Shown: positions 6,839-7,101 of the stretch, one piece after another
Numbering within the stretch: position 1 is the first letter of the stretch
Layout: every line of letters begins with the position of its first letter
From: an uncultured Veillonella sp.
GTDB lineage: Bacteria > Bacillota > Negativicutes > Veillonellales > Veillonellaceae
DNA length: 7,101 nucleotides
Direction: 5' to 3'
Assembly (NCBI RefSeq): GCF_915069625.1
Contig: NZ_CAJZFD010000104.1
Span: forward strand, 1-7,101
The notes under the pieces: generated by a model
What the model saw: the letters and a program-made list of their open reading frames with translations, nothing else
What the model was told of the DNA's origin: nothing
Databases searched by the model: none
Program-made: the position numbers and the translations under genes

Positions 6839-7101
6839 TTATTCTCCTCGAACTATGGTACCAATCTCTTCACCTTTAGCGGCTTTTGTAATATTACCAG
6901 GAATGTCCATGCTAAATACAATAATAGGGATATTATTATCTTTACATAAAGTTGTGGATGTTGCATCCATAACCTTTAATTCTTTTGTGATGATATCATT
7001 ATATGTTAATTCATCAAATTTAACGGCATTAGGATTCGTTTTAGGATCAGAATCATATACACCGTCAGCAAACTTCTTCGCCATCAAAATTGCATCTGCT
7101 A
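6839..7101 (-). CDS. pyrH: UMP kinase, C-terminal part (5' end outside window)
   Basis: Amino-acid-kinase-fold enzyme that phosphorylates UMP to UDP with ATP, feeding pyrimidine nucleotide pools. Only the last 86 residues are visible; the family is about 240 residues, so the gene begins beyond the right edge. The visible frame starts with ADAILMAKK and stays open to the edge, so the TTG at 7087 and ATG at 7084 are internal codons and not the true start. Diagnostic segments are [17 protein letters not shown], the nucleotide-binding loop region typical of bacterial UMP kinases, then [18 protein letters not shown] and the C-terminal [16 protein letters not shown]. The last codons carry the frr Shine-Dalgarno, and frr starts 5 bases after the stop. 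It is the first gene of the visible cluster; rpsB and tsf would be expected further upstream from known gene order, but they are not in view. Confidence 0.97.
   Translation of the reverse strand, partial: ADAILMAKKFADGVYDSDPKTNPNAVKFDELTYNDIITKELKVMDATSTTLCKDNNIPIIVFSMDIPGNITKAAKGEEIGTIVRGE
6844..6848 (-). promoter_or_regulatory. Shine-Dalgarno site of frr inside the end of pyrH, long spacing
   Basis: On the minus strand it reads AGGAG, ten bases before the frr ATG (6833-6831), against 5-7 bases for the other Shine-Dalgarno sites measured here. It lies in the final codons of pyrH, just before the TAA at 6841-6839. No in-frame ATG, GTG or TTG sits closer to it, so the 6833 start stands. Confidence 0.65.

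Noticed and set aside
7082..7087. TTG/ATG near the right edge as a possible gene start
   Set aside because: The frame continues upstream with residues typical of internal UMP kinase sequence (ADAIL), so these codons are internal and the gene is cut by the window edge.

Overview
The window is one uninterrupted stretch of minus-strand housekeeping genes from an AT-rich bacterium. The order, in the direction of transcription (right to left), is pyrH (3' part) - frr - small unknown gene - uppS - cdsA - dxr - rseP - ispG - proS (5' part). The pyrH-frr-uppS-cdsA-dxr-rseP-ispG-proS order is the classic Firmicutes arrangement. The AT-rich composition, the single-PDZ RseP and the protein sequences fit a member of the Negativicutes such as Veillonella. 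The genus is an inference from style and gene order, not from a search.

Layout: 6839-7101 is the C-terminal part of UMP kinase. 6273-6833 is ribosome recycling factor. 6022-6273 is an 83-residue protein I do not recognise. 5277-6041 is undecaprenyl diphosphate synthase, 4449-5273 CDP-diglyceride synthase, 3285-4430 DXP reductoisomerase, 2260-3276 a site-2 protease, 1156-2241 HMBPP synthase and 1-1162 the N-terminal two thirds of prolyl-tRNA synthetase. Gaps between genes are at most 18 bases, and three junctions overlap (1, 20 and 7 bases). Most start codons have a clear Shine-Dalgarno sequence, often inside the end of the upstream gene. I see no internal terminator, no candidate promoter in an intergenic space, no RNA gene, no repeat array and no mobile element. 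No stretch of 300 bases lacks a gene.

Functionally the genes join three tasks. The first is nucleotide supply and translation (PyrH, RRF, ProS). The second is the non-mevalonate isoprenoid pathway (Dxr, IspG), whose C5 products supply UppS with precursors for the cell-wall lipid carrier. The third is membrane lipid supply and envelope proteolysis (CdsA, RseP). The tight packing suggests one long transcript starting upstream of pyrH (right of the window) and running on past proS (left of the window).

I did not find a new defence, mobile or biosynthetic system. The points worth a second look are the small unknown gene between frr and uppS and an atypical stretch in a conserved UppS motif.
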